From Gammaproteobacteria bacterium (lineage in GTDB: Bacteria > Pseudomonadota > Gammaproteobacteria > GCA-001735895): a DNA stretch of 30,672 bases. The position numbers were made by a program, and so were the translations under genes. This document shows positions 1-8,345 of this stretch, piece after piece; position 1 is the first letter of the stretch, and each line of letters starts with the position of its first letter. The stretch covers positions 1 through 30,672 of the forward strand of contig JAOTUD010000001.1 of assembly GCA_029864065.1 (NCBI GenBank). Direction: 5' to 3'. The notes below the pieces were generated by a model, which did no database searches, was not told the DNA's origin, and saw only the letters and a program-made list of their open reading frames with translations.

Positions 1-537
1 GGATTCGAATTTGTCAACCAGGTCGCGGGCGGCGCGATACCGTCCCAGTTCATTCCTGCAGTAGAGAAAGGAGTGCGGCAGGTGCTGGACCAGGGCCCGC
101 TGGCGGGTTATGCCATGCAGGATATTCGCGTCATTGTCTACGATGGCAAGCACCACTCGGTAGACTCGAAAGAAGTGGCATTCATGGCTGCGGGGAAAAA
201 AGCCTTCATCGATGCGATCTTGAAGGCCGTACCGATCGTGCTAGAACCCATCGTCAAGACTTCGATCGTGGTGCCCGCCAACTGCGTTGGTGATATAACC
301 GGTGATCTTGCTGCCAGACGCGGCATGATCAGCGGAACCCTGTCGCAGCCCGATGATCGCATCGAAATCACCGCCGAGGTGCCCTTGAGTGAGCTAGCCA
401 ATTACCAGTCGACGTTAAAATCGGTGAGTGGCGGCGAAGGCAACTACAATTTCGTCTTCAGCCATTACAGCCCGGTACCGCCCGCTAAACAGAAGGAACT
501 GGTGAACGCTTATGCTCCGGGGGAACCGGTCGACTGA
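1..537 (+). CDS. Elongation factor G-like GTPase, C-terminal part (5' end outside window)
   Basis: Open from base 1 to a TGA at 535-537, about 178 residues. The sequence matches EF-G domains IV and V: GGAIPSQFIPAVEKG and the LAGY...D...VYDGKHHSVDS block belong to the domain IV region that mimics the tRNA anticodon arm, and LEPI, GDITGDLAARRG and the FSHYSPVP tail belong to the ribosome-contacting domain V. EF-G catalyses translocation of mRNA and tRNA on the ribosome in the cytoplasm. The ending, NFVFSHYSPVPPAKQKEL, looks more like the EF-G2/FusA2-like paralogue than canonical FusA, but without the G domain this cannot be settled. There is no str-operon partner (tuf, rpsL, rpsG) downstream, which also favours a paralogue. 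It is convergent with the serine hydrolase gene that ends at 719. Confidence 0.9.
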   Translation, partial: GFEFVNQVAGGAIPSQFIPAVEKGVRQVLDQGPLAGYAMQDIRVIVYDGKHHSVDSKEVAFMAAGKKAFIDAILKAVPIVLEPIVKTSIVVPANCVGDITGDLAARRGMISGTLSQPDDRIEITAEVPLSELANYQSTLKSVSGGEGNYNFVFSHYSPVPPAKQKELVNAYAPGEPVD

Positions 538-718
538 CTAGAGCGAATAAATACCTCCTTCCCTCTACGCTAACCTTGCGCCGCGGGCGAACGCCTTGGA
601 TCGATTTCGTCTGGTCGGAGATTTTTTCTCAGTGTCTGCATTTTAGTGTTTAGCAAGCTGCCAAGGTTGGCGAATTTAGTCGAAATCAATGAATAGATCG
701 ATCAGGAAGTCTGCGCGT

Positions 719-1912
719 TTAAGGTTTTAGTGCGCGATAGACCACATTGCGGAAATCCCGGCGGCCGGCGTGGTGCAGCGACGGCAGGTATTGTTGCATC
801 AGGATCGCAACCAGCTGCTCGGCGGGATCGACCCAACAGTAGGTGTCCGCCATGCCACCCCAGCCGAAGTCGCCCGCCGAGCCGGCGGCGGCGGTGTGGG
901 CCGGGTCGATGTTGACGCAATAACCGAGGCCGAAGCCGTAGCCGCTGAATTCCGCCGGCGCGACGCCGTTGAAACTCATCGGCAGCAGTTTCTCGGGGAC
1001 GTGGTTCTGGGTCATCAGGCTGACGGTTTCGGGTTTGATAACACGGTAACCGTTAAATTCGCCGCCGTTCAACATCATCTGCGCGAAGCGCCAGTAGTCG
1101 CGCGCGGTCGACGTCAGGCCGCCACCGCCTGAATGCAGTCGCACCGGGATGCCCGACAGCGCCGATATAAACGGCGAAGTCTCGTTGTGCTCGAGCTGCG
1201 CCAGCGGATCGTCGTCGGTGTAACCGTACAGGATCGCGAAGCGATCGATCTTGTCCGCGCTTACTTCGAACGAGGTGTCGGTCATTCCAAGCGGATCGAA
1301 AATGGTCTGCTGCAGGTAATCGGCCAGCGGCATGCCGCTCATCAGTTCGACCAGGTAGCCGCAGATGTCTGTCGCGATGCTGTAATGCCACAGGGTGCCG
1401 GGCTGCGCGACCAGCGGGAACTCGAACAGGATCTGCAGCACCTGTTCCATGGTCTGGTCCTGGATACGGCCGCGCCAGACTTTTGCATAGAGCTCGTCGA
1501 CTGGAAACTTGTCGGGTTGGAATCCGTAGCTGAAGCCCGCGGTATGGGTCAGCAGCTGGCGGATCGTGATGTCGGATTCGATCTTGCCCTGCTGGTAAAC
1601 CTCGAGGTTCGCGAGCGCGGGAATCCAGCGTCTTGCGGCATCGTCCAGCTCGAAGTGACCCTGCTCCATCAGAGTCATCAGCGAGACGCTGGTAATCGGC
1701 TTGGTCATCGAGTAGATGCGAAAAATAGTATCCTCGCAAATCGGTGTCCCGCCCGCGATATCGGCGTGACCGTGACAGCCGAGATACTCGATTTTGCCGC
1801 CGCGGCTCACCAGGGCCAGCATGCCGGCCGATTTGCCGGAGACGACATAGCTCGCCATCATTTGCTCGATCGCCTGTGGGTTGAACCCGGTGCCCTCGCC
1901 GGATTTTTTCAT
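719..1912 (-). CDS. Serine hydrolase, class C beta-lactamase / EstB esterase family
   Basis: 397 residues with the beta-lactamase (PF00144) fold. The SxxK nucleophile motif is S68-M-T-K71 (FRIYSMTKP). The second-motif tyrosine is Y177-S178 in WHYSIA. A GWGG segment near residue 350 sits where the third (KTG-like) motif lies in EstB-type esterases. The HSGGGGL stretch at about 260-266 is also typical of this group. No signal peptide is visible, so it is probably cytoplasmic and an esterase, amidase or peptidase rather than an antibiotic resistance enzyme. It is the last gene of a four-gene minus-strand operon; its ATG overlaps the stop of the aminotransferase by 4 nt (ATGA, 1909-1912), so translation is probably coupled. 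Substrate is unknown; the context suggests release or processing of an amino compound handled by the upstream aminotransferase. Confidence 0.88.
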   Translation of the reverse strand: MKKSGEGTGFNPQAIEQMMASYVVSGKSAGMLALVSRGGKIEYLGCHGHADIAGGTPICEDTIFRIYSMTKPITSVSLMTLMEQGHFELDDAARRWIPALANLEVYQQGKIESDITIRQLLTHTAGFSYGFQPDKFPVDELYAKVWRGRIQDQTMEQVLQILFEFPLVAQPGTLWHYSIATDICGYLVELMSGMPLADYLQQTIFDPLGMTDTSFEVSADKIDRFAILYGYTDDDPLAQLEHNETSPFISALSGIPVRLHSGGGGLTSTARDYWRFAQMMLNGGEFNGYRVIKPETVSLMTQNHVPEKLLPMSFNGVAPAEFSGYGFGLGYCVNIDPAHTAAAGSAGDFGWGGMADTYCWVDPAEQLVAILMQQYLPSLHHAGRRDFRNVVYRALKP

Positions 1913-3198
1913 ATCGAAAATCCTTTCAGCGCGGTGTCGATCGCGGCAACCGTTTTATCGGCGTCGGATCGCGAAAAGGGTAGCGGCGGCCGCAATTTCA
2001 GGACCTGGCCGTAGCGGCCCGAGGTACCGGTGATTACACCCTGTTCGGCGATGAGGCTGCCCAGGTGCCGCAATTGCTCGCGCGACAGCGGTTCGCGCGA
2101 ATCCCTGTCCGCGACCATGTCCAGGCCCCAGAACAGGCCGAAGCCCTGCACGTCGCCGATCGGTTCGTGGCGCCCGGCCAGTTCGCGCAAACCCGCCTCG
2201 AGGTAAGCGCCGGTTTCGAGAGCGTTGTGCAGCAGGCCCTCGCTTTCGATGACGTCGATCACCGCCTTGCCCACCGCTGCCGATACCGGGTTGCCGCCGA
2301 AGGTGTTGAAATAATGATAGTGGCGCGAGTAATCGTCGATGACGTCGCGCGTGGTCGCCATCAGCGCGAGCGGATGGCCGGCGCCCATGGGCTTGCCGCA
2401 GGTCAGGATATCGGGCTGGAACCCGTAGTTGTTGCAATTCCACCAGTCCTTGCCGCTGCGACAGTATCCCGACTGCACCTCGTCGGCGATGACGAGCCCG
2501 CCGCGCTTGCGTACCTCGGCGCACAACCCGAGCACGTAGTCGGTCGGCGCCAGCAGAGGTCCGTTCGAATCCCAGGCCACGTCGATCATCACCGCGGCCG
2601 GTTTATAACCGCGCTGCTCGAGCCGGTCCAGCTCCTGGCGCGCCAGCTCGAGATACCTGGCGCCGGCCTCGGGATCGTCACGGTGGTAAGGGCCGCGATA
2701 AAGGTTGGGCGGTTCGATTACGGCGAGCCAGTCCGGCCGGTCCTCGGGCGGGTAACTGTCGGTAGAAAGCCTGCGTGTCAGCTCGGAGACGCCATGATAA
2801 GACGCCTCGGTCACGATCAGGCCCTGCTGCCCGCTGACGTGGCGCGCGACCTGCGCGGCGAGGTCGTTGGCCTCGCTGCCGGTGCAGGTAAATATGCAGA
2901 TCTCGATATCGCCGGGCATTCTTTCGACCAGCATCTCACCGAGCTCGACGATCCCCTCATGCAGGTAGCGCGTATGCGTATTGAGCGTGGCGGCCTGCTT
3001 GCACAGCGCCTCGACCACCCGCGGGTGGCAGTGCCCGACCGAAACCACGTTGTTGTAGCAGTCGACGTACTGGCGGCCGTCGGCGTCCCATAGCGCGGTG
3101 CCGGAACCTCGCACCAGGTGTAGCGGCCGATCGTAAAAATTCTGGTAGGTCGGGCCGAGCGTTTTCAGGCGGCGTGCGATCAATTCCTGGTTGTTCAT
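1909..3198 (-). CDS. PLP-dependent class-III aminotransferase
   Basis: 429 residues, the usual family length. Visible fold-type I features: CTGSEAND at 105-112 (phosphate-binding loop), IADEVQSGYCRSG with D239 contacting the pyridine nitrogen, the Schiff-base lysine K269 in TCGKPMGAGHP, and NTFGGNPVS at 298-306. The N-terminal part, with YVDCYNN..VGHCHP, resembles the AGXT2/AGXT2L (alanine-glyoxylate aminotransferase, ethanolamine-phosphate phospho-lyase) branch more than GABA transaminase. It would transfer an amino group from an omega-amine or beta-amino acid to a 2-oxo acid, or alternatively eliminate phosphate from a phospho-amine; the sequence alone does not decide. It lies 23 nt after the MBL gene and overlaps the serine hydrolase start by 4 nt, inside the operon begun by the DMT permease. 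Confidence 0.9.
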   Translation of the reverse strand: MNNQELIARRLKTLGPTYQNFYDRPLHLVRGSGTALWDADGRQYVDCYNNVVSVGHCHPRVVEALCKQAATLNTHTRYLHEGIVELGEMLVERMPGDIEICIFTCTGSEANDLAAQVARHVSGQQGLIVTEASYHGVSELTRRLSTDSYPPEDRPDWLAVIEPPNLYRGPYHRDDPEAGARYLELARQELDRLEQRGYKPAAVMIDVAWDSNGPLLAPTDYVLGLCAEVRKRGGLVIADEVQSGYCRSGKDWWNCNNYGFQPDILTCGKPMGAGHPLALMATTRDVIDDYSRHYHYFNTFGGNPVSAAVGKAVIDVIESEGLLHNALETGAYLEAGLRELAGRHEPIGDVQGFGLFWGLDMVADRDSREPLSREQLRHLGSLIAEQGVITGTSGRYGQVLKLRPPLPFSRSDADKTVAAIDTALKGFSI

Positions 3199-3221
3199 GT
3201 GTGGAGATCCTTCAGTGGATT

Positions 3222-4109
3222 TCAGGATTCGATGCGAACCCGGGTATCGCCGCCGAGTATCGGTTTGGTCAAACTGATGCTCATGCCCTCGGCAGCGCAG
3301 ACGCTGCGCGTGGGCGCGCGGTGAGACTTGAGGTAGTTCTGATTTTCGATCTGGATTTCATCGAGTTCGGAGTCGCTTCGATCGGGGTCGTGGTGGAACA
3401 TGACCAGCGTGCCGACCTCGGCATCGGTCGCCAGCTGTCGGGCCTGGGAAATCAGCGTGTGTCCCCAGCCGTGCTTGTGCGGCATGTCGTCCTCGGTGTA
3501 CTGCGCATCGTGAATCAGGACGTCGACGCCGTGCAGGTAGTTGACCCATTGATCGTAACTGGTAACGGGTTTGTGCGGCGGAACGAGTTCATTGTCGGTG
3601 ACATAGGCGCAGGTAGCGCCGTTTTCATTGATCTTGTAGGCAACGCCGCCACCGGGGTGATTCAGTTTCTGCTTGATTAACTTGATGCCCTCGCGCTCGT
3701 AAAGCTCGCTTTCGATCCCTTTGAACTTCGCAATATTGTACGATGGCAGGTCTTCGGCCTTCACCGGAAAATGCGTTCCGTCCATTTGCTCGAACAGCTT
3801 GCTCAACAGTTTGTGGCCCGACTCCACGCTGATGTAAACGTTGATCTCACGATCCGGCTGGTAAATGGGTTCGAAAAACGGGTAGCCCTGGATGTGGTCC
3901 CAGTGGCCATGCGACAGCAATATGCTGACCGGGGTCGATTTCCTTGCGAGCTCGCGCCCGAGCAGCCGAATGCCGGTGCCGGCATCGAGGATCAGGTCGT
4001 GCCCGCTTTCCAGTTCGATGTGAACGCAGGAAGTATTGCCGCCGTACTTCGCGGTGAGCGGCCCGGGCACCGCCGTCGATCCCCTGACTCCAAAAAAGGT
4101 GATTTTCAT
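3222..4109 (-). CDS. MBL-fold metallo-hydrolase (class II cAMP phosphodiesterase / RNase Z-like branch)
   Basis: 295 residues. It opens with FFGVRGSTAVPGP..KYGGNTSC, the signature of an MBL subfamily related to PhnP, RNase Z and class II cyclic-nucleotide phosphodiesterases. The metal-binding HxHxDH motif is H67-G-H69-W-D71-H72; further likely ligands are H151, D172 (YVTDNE), D201 (HDAQY) and a histidine of FHHDP at about 239-240. This indicates a dinuclear zinc phosphodiesterase or hydrolase in the cytoplasm. Members are often fused to signalling domains, but here the protein stands alone. The gene lies 12 nt after the DMT permease and 23 nt before the aminotransferase. A role in freeing the aminotransferase substrate from a phospho-ester, or in a signalling side role, are both possible; neither is proven. 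Confidence 0.85.
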   Translation of the reverse strand: MKITFFGVRGSTAVPGPLTAKYGGNTSCVHIELESGHDLILDAGTGIRLLGRELARKSTPVSILLSHGHWDHIQGYPFFEPIYQPDREINVYISVESGHKLLSKLFEQMDGTHFPVKAEDLPSYNIAKFKGIESELYEREGIKLIKQKLNHPGGGVAYKINENGATCAYVTDNELVPPHKPVTSYDQWVNYLHGVDVLIHDAQYTEDDMPHKHGWGHTLISQARQLATDAEVGTLVMFHHDPDRSDSELDEIQIENQNYLKSHRAPTRSVCAAEGMSISLTKPILGGDTRVRIES

Positions 4110-4121
4110 TGGCCTCGATCG

Positions 4122-5048
4122 TTACGACGATTCGGCGATTGCAATTTTTTTAACCTTGTCGAGTTCATCTTCTTCGTCCGGCGTCACCAGTACCAGCCCG
4201 AGCAACATGACGATCACCGATATCCAGATCCAGACGGTATGCTGTTCAGCGAAGATAATGATACCCCAGATCACGCCCGAAATGGTCACGACATAGGCGC
4301 ACTGGCTCGCGAACACGGGACCGGAAGTCTTGATCGTGTAAAAAAACATCGAGTAGGCAAAGCCGCTGCCAACGGCGATACCGATGACCGCGACCCCCGC
4401 GTCGGTCGCGAGCCAGGTCCAGGATTCGTCGACACCGAGGTAGATCGCCAGCGGAAACTGCAGCAGGATCGCGACCAGGTTCGAGCCGAACAGGAATTCG
4501 CGGATGTCGATATGCGCCGGAATGCCGCGGCCGATATAGACGTTTTCGACCGCGTACAACAACGCGCAGACCACCACCAGCAGGATCCAGAAGCTCGCGT
4601 CGTCGCTGCTGAGTCCCTGGTCGGGAACGACCAGCAGCAGGATTGCGGTCATGCCGAGCACGATTCCCGCAAGGCGGCGCGCGATGACGGATTCGAAGCG
4701 CAGCACCAGCATGATCGCATAGGTAAACAGCGGCACCGTCGACACCGTTATCGCGAGGATGCCGGCGGACAGATGCGGCGCGGCGTAGTAATAGAGCAGG
4801 TTCGGCGCGGTAATGCCAACCAGCGCCAGCACCACGTAATGGCGCAGATTTTTCAGATCGAACAACGTGACACGCGACACCAGGCAGGCGATCAGGAAGA
4901 ACAGCGCGGTCAGCACCACCTGCCACGCCGACAGTCCCAGCGGATGCGCGCCCTCTGCGGTCGCGATCAGCGCGAACGAAAAGGTTACGCCCCAGATCGC
5001 ACCGGACCCGAGGATCATCAGGTAGGGGAAGAGTCGATGCTCGGTCAT
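4122..5048 (-). CDS. DMT superfamily (EamA) permease
   Basis: 308 residues, almost entirely hydrophobic helices in two repeated halves, as expected for ten-TM drug/metabolite transporters with two EamA domains. Recognisable pieces are GSGAIWGVTFSF at the first helix, PNLLYYYAAPHLSAGILAI closing the first half, and ISGVIWGIIIFAEQHTVWIWI near the end. It sits in the inner membrane and probably exports or imports a small metabolite such as an amino acid. It is the first gene of the minus-strand operon. A perfect TATAAT hexamer lies 38 nt upstream of its ATG. The start at 5048 gives a normal N-terminus (MTEHRLFPYLMIL). The opposite strand carries long open frames, which I treat as GC-rich shadows. 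Confidence 0.9.
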   Translation of the reverse strand: MTEHRLFPYLMILGSGAIWGVTFSFALIATAEGAHPLGLSAWQVVLTALFFLIACLVSRVTLFDLKNLRHYVVLALVGITAPNLLYYYAAPHLSAGILAITVSTVPLFTYAIMLVLRFESVIARRLAGIVLGMTAILLLVVPDQGLSSDDASFWILLVVVCALLYAVENVYIGRGIPAHIDIREFLFGSNLVAILLQFPLAIYLGVDESWTWLATDAGVAVIGIAVGSGFAYSMFFYTIKTSGPVFASQCAYVVTISGVIWGIIIFAEQHTVWIWISVIVMLLGLVLVTPDEEDELDKVKKIAIAESS

Positions 5049-5085
5049 TCAGGTTCCGTCGGGGCAGGATTCCTGTAAAACGCCG

Positions 5086-5091
5086 ATTATA
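5086..5091 (-). promoter_or_regulatory. Candidate -10 box for the DMT-MBL-aminotransferase operon
   Basis: Reading the minus strand, a perfect TATAAT lies 38 nt upstream of the DMT permease ATG, in a 124-nt divergent intergenic region. No good TTGACA match is seen 16-18 nt further upstream, so the promoter may need an activator. Assignment rests on this hexamer and its location only. Confidence 0.35.
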
Positions 5092-5106
5092 GAGAGCAAA
5101 CTGCCG

Positions 5107-5155
5107 TGCCGGTATGTATTTTTCGCGGCCAGTCGACGACAATCGGATACCGGCA
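5107..5155. promoter_or_regulatory. Dyad (two 9-bp inverted arms) in a divergent intergenic region
   Basis: TGCCGGTAT at 5107-5115 and its exact reverse complement ATACCGGCA at 5147-5155 are separated by 31 nt. They lie between the divergent starts of the DMT permease (5048) and the crotonase (5173), just upstream of the candidate -10 box at 5086-5091. The arms are too far apart for a stable hairpin terminator, and the centre-to-centre spacing of 40 bp is near four helical turns, so a paired operator site is a reasonable guess. No regulator gene is adjacent. Confidence 0.35.
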
Positions 5156-5172
5156 GCCGCGGTATAAACAAC

Positions 5173-5922
5173 ATGAACTATCAAACAGTCGAATACGAGG
5201 TCCGTGCAGGGGTCGCTAGCGTGTGCCTGAACCGGCCCGAATGCCTGAACGCGATGAACCGGCAACTGGTCGACGACGTTGCGAACGCCTTTCGCCAGGC
5301 CAATCGCGACCCGCAGGCCGGCGTGATCCTGTTTTGCGGCGCCGGGCGCGCCTTTTGTGCCGGAGACGATCGTCGGGCGCATCAGCATTTTGCCGACGAG
5401 GCCAGCGCGCGCGAGTTCGTCGATGCGATCCAGCAGGCGACGCGTGAAATCCTGTTTGGCGAAAAACTGGTCGTCGGCGCGGTGCAGGGATGGGCGGTCG
5501 GTGGCGGATTCGAGTGGGCGCTCAACTGCGACCTGTCCGTATGGGGCAGGGGCGCGCGCGCGTTTTTCCCGGAAGTGTCGTTGAACCTGCTGGTCACCGG
5601 CGGCGTCACGTCGTTGCTGCCGGCGATCGTCGGACTCGGCAAGGCGCGCGAGATGCTGCTGCTGGGTGAGCGCTACGATGCGCAGCAGCTGCATGATATC
5701 GGCATCGCCTGGCGCGTGGTCGACGACGACCGCCTGATGGACGAGGCCCGCGCGCTCGCCGCGCGTCTCGCGGACCTGCCCCGGTCATCGACGCGCGCGA
5801 TGAAACGCGTGCTGAACCAGGTCGGGGCGCAGTCGATCGAAACCGCGCTGCAGCTCGAAACCGAGGCGACGGTTGCCGGGTTTCTCGATCCGGAAACAAC
5901 CCGCTTGTTGCAGGACTTCTGA
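5173..5922 (+). CDS. Enoyl-CoA hydratase/isomerase (crotonase) family protein
   Basis: 249 residues, slightly shorter than the usual 255-265. The first oxyanion-hole segment is GRAFCAGDD at 58-66 and the second GWAVGGGFE at 106-114. Both catalytic glutamates of the classical hydratase are present with the correct spacing of 20: E114 and E134 (FFPEV). That supports a true hydratase reaction on an enoyl-CoA rather than a divergent crotonase. The segment after E134 lacks the usual PGAGG turn (LLVTGGVTSLLP instead), so substrate shape probably differs from straight-chain fatty acids. It is the first gene of a plus-strand set with the aldehyde dehydrogenase (79 nt gap) and SDR. The region upstream carries the 5107/5147 dyad. 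Confidence 0.9.
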   Translation: MNYQTVEYEVRAGVASVCLNRPECLNAMNRQLVDDVANAFRQANRDPQAGVILFCGAGRAFCAGDDRRAHQHFADEASAREFVDAIQQATREILFGEKLVVGAVQGWAVGGGFEWALNCDLSVWGRGARAFFPEVSLNLLVTGGVTSLLPAIVGLGKAREMLLLGERYDAQQLHDIGIAWRVVDDDRLMDEARALAARLADLPRSSTRAMKRVLNQVGAQSIETALQLETEATVAGFLDPETTRLLQDF

Positions 5923-6001
5923 AAATTCACTTGCACAACAGGTCGCTTCACGGCACATTTCGCATTCGTAATTTCTGTCGCTATTCCAGGAAAGTCTAAA
6001 A

Positions 6002-7429
6002 ATGGATCACCTCAAGTTTTTTATCGACGGCGCATGGGTCGACCCGGTGACGCCGGCGACGATCGACGTTATCAATCCCGCCACCGAAGAAGTCTTTACC
6101 CGGATCAGCGCGGGCAGCCCCGAGGATGTCGACCGCGCCGTGGTCGCGGCGCGCAGGGCGTTTACCAGTTACTCGGCGTGGAGCGTCCAGCAAAGGCTCG
6201 AGTTACTCGAAAAAATACGCGTTTTATACAAGGACTATTTCGACGATATCGCGCAGGCGATTTCGGACGAAATGGGGGCGCCGATCGATCTCGCGCGCGG
6301 TTCGCAGGCCAAGCTCGGCGCCGGGCATATCAAGAGCGCGATCAAGGCGCTGCTTAACTTCAAGTTCGAAAGCATCGAGGAAGACATGATACTGCGCTAC
6401 GAGCCGATCGGCGTGTGCGGCATGATCACGCCGTGGAACTGGCCGATGAACCAGGTTGCGGTCAAGGTCATCCCGGCGCTTGCGGCCGGCTGCTCGATGC
6501 TGCTGAAACCGAGCGAGGAGTCGCCGCTGGACGCGATGATTGTCGCCGAGATGCTGCACCAGGCGGGCGTCCCCGCGGGCGTGTTCAACCTCGTCAACGG
6601 CTTTGGCCCGGTGGTCGGCGAAGCGATGTCGCGGCATCCGGGTATCGACATGATGTCTTTTACCGGTTCGACCCGCGGCGGTATCGCGGTGGCCAGGGCC
6701 GCGGCCGACACGGTCAAGCGCGTCGGCCAGGAGCTCGGCGGCAAGTCGCCCAATATCATCCTCAAGGACGCCGATATCGCCGCCGCGGTGACCGAGGGCG
6801 TGCACTACATGATGGGCAACAGCGGTCAGTCCTGTAACGCGCCGACGCGCATGCTGGTGCCCAACTCGATGCTGGACCAGGCGGTCGAGGCGGCAAAAGC
6901 CGCCGCCGAAAGCATCGGCGTCGACGATCCGTCGAAGCACGGTGACCATATCGGTCCGGTCGTCAACAAGACCCAGTTCGACAAGATCCAGGCGCTGATC
7001 CAGCAAGGTATAGACGAGGGCGCGACCCTGGTCACCGGCGGCACCGGTCGACCGGAACACCTGCCGAAGGGTTACTATGTGAAGCCAACCGTGTTCGCCA
7101 ACGTCGACAACAGCATGACGATTGCGCGCGAGGAAATCTTCGGGCCGGTGCTCGTGATCATCGGTTACGACAGCGAGGACGAGGCGGTCGAGATCGCCAA
7201 CGATACCGCCTACGGCCTGTCGGCCTACGTCTGTTCGACCGAAATGGAGCGCGCCAAGGCGGTTGCGCGGCGACTGCGCGCAGGCCAGGTCGCGATCAAC
7301 TACCTCGGCGGCGGCACCGATACGCCGTTTGGCGGCTACAAGCAGTCCGGCAACGGACGCGAAAAGGGCAGGTGGGGGCTGGAGGAATTTCTCGAACTCA
7401 AGGCGATCACCGGGTCGATGGCCGGATAG
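6002..7429 (+). CDS. NAD(P)-dependent aldehyde dehydrogenase
   Basis: 475 residues, standard for the ALDH superfamily. The catalytic residues are visible: N146 in PWNWP, E244 in GQELGGKSP, and the nucleophile C278 in GNSGQSCNAP. The cofactor stretch LLKPSEESP (K169, E172) and the FTGSTRGG turn at 220-227 are intact, and EEIFGPVL marks the C-terminal oligomerisation/NAD region. It oxidises an aldehyde to a carboxylate in the cytoplasm. It follows the crotonase by 79 nt and precedes the SDR by 4 nt, so alcohol to aldehyde to acid oxidation followed by CoA-ester chemistry is a plausible joint role. The substrate cannot be inferred. Confidence 0.93.
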   Translation: MDHLKFFIDGAWVDPVTPATIDVINPATEEVFTRISAGSPEDVDRAVVAARRAFTSYSAWSVQQRLELLEKIRVLYKDYFDDIAQAISDEMGAPIDLARGSQAKLGAGHIKSAIKALLNFKFESIEEDMILRYEPIGVCGMITPWNWPMNQVAVKVIPALAAGCSMLLKPSEESPLDAMIVAEMLHQAGVPAGVFNLVNGFGPVVGEAMSRHPGIDMMSFTGSTRGGIAVARAAADTVKRVGQELGGKSPNIILKDADIAAAVTEGVHYMMGNSGQSCNAPTRMLVPNSMLDQAVEAAKAAAESIGVDDPSKHGDHIGPVVNKTQFDKIQALIQQGIDEGATLVTGGTGRPEHLPKGYYVKPTVFANVDNSMTIAREEIFGPVLVIIGYDSEDEAVEIANDTAYGLSAYVCSTEMERAKAVARRLRAGQVAINYLGGGTDTPFGGYKQSGNGREKGRWGLEEFLELKAITGSMAG

Positions 7430-7433
7430 GCTC

Positions 7434-8213
7434 GTGTCCACGGCCTCCGTCAGTTTCGATTTTCACGGCAAGCGCGTGCTGGTCACGGGCGGAACATCGG
7501 GCATGGGCGCCGCCACCGCGATGGCCTTCGTCAGGGCCGGAGCCCGGGTTGTTATCACGGGTCGCAACCAGGAGCGTGCCCGGGGCGTCATGACTCGCTG
7601 CAAGGCCGCCAGGGGCAGCATTATCTTTGTCGCCGGCGATATTACCAATCGCAAGAAATGCGACCTGATCGTGACCGAGACGGCGGGAATACTCGACGGC
7701 CTCGATATCGTCGTCAATAGCGCCGGCATCATTTACCACGCGACCGCCGAGCAAACCACCGACGAGCAGTGGCTGCAGACGATGAACGTCAACGTCAACG
7801 GCATGTTCTATATCTGCCGTGCCGCGATTCCCCATCTGAAATCGAGCAGGGGCACGATCGTCAACATCGCGTCGGACGCGGCGCTGACCGGCAGCCCCCA
7901 TTTGACCGCCTATTGCGCCAGCAAGGGCGCCGTGTTGCAGATGACGCGCGCGATGGCGATCGACTACGCGCCCGACGGGATCCGCATCGTGCCGATATGT
8001 CCCGGCGATGTTGATACGCCGATGCTGCGCGGCGAGTTCCGCGATCGCGGCCTCGATGCCGAGACCGGGCTGCGCGAATCCGCCGAGGCCGTGCCGCTGA
8101 AGCGGGTCTGCAGCGCCGAGGAAGTCGCCGATATGGTGCTCTACGCCTGCAGCGATTCGGCGCGTTTCATTACCGGGTTCCCGCTGGTGCTGGACGGCGG
8201 CAACCGCGCCTGA
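7434..8213 (+). CDS. Short-chain dehydrogenase/reductase (classical SDR)
   Basis: The frame is open further upstream, but that part overlaps the ALDH gene. The GTG at 7434, 4 nt after the ALDH stop, gives a natural 259-residue protein. Features: Rossmann motif TGGTSGMG at 18-25, NSAG at 95-98, catalytic S147, Y160 and K164 (YCASK), and the PGDVDTPM loop at about 190-197. It is an NAD(P)H-dependent oxidoreductase in the cytoplasm, probably acting on an alcohol or ketone. GTG start with only weak Shine-Dalgarno similarity suggests translation coupled to the ALDH. Start choice is fairly certain, specificity unknown. Confidence 0.9.
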   Translation: MSTASVSFDFHGKRVLVTGGTSGMGAATAMAFVRAGARVVITGRNQERARGVMTRCKAARGSIIFVAGDITNRKKCDLIVTETAGILDGLDIVVNSAGIIYHATAEQTTDEQWLQTMNVNVNGMFYICRAAIPHLKSSRGTIVNIASDAALTGSPHLTAYCASKGAVLQMTRAMAIDYAPDGIRIVPICPGDVDTPMLRGEFRDRGLDAETGLRESAEAVPLKRVCSAEEVADMVLYACSDSARFITGFPLVLDGGNRA

Positions 8214-8345
8214 CGCGATGCGGCCGTTAGCGCCGCCACGGTTTCTCCGGCGCCAGCCCCGCTGCTTGTCACAATCCTCCTGAACGTTATCGCATAATGC
8301 TGCCGGAAACGTTAACATGGCGTTTCGTTTAACCGTGAGCGGTCC

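Noticed and set aside
719..1912. Antibiotic resistance beta-lactamase
   Set aside because: The protein has the fold and SxxK but no signal peptide, and its HSGGGG and GWGG motifs fit EstB-type esterases; context is metabolic.
3771..5078. 435-codon plus-strand open frame opposite the MBL and DMT genes
   Set aside because: Antisense shadow: composition is His/Gln/Arg/Asp-rich and disordered, no family match, and the other strand encodes proteins with intact motifs.
4246..5694. Long minus-strand open frame (482 codons) across the DMT permease and crotonase
   Set aside because: It is a shifted or antisense shadow of two clear genes, rich in Arg, Ala and Gly, with no domain; high GC leaves few stops.
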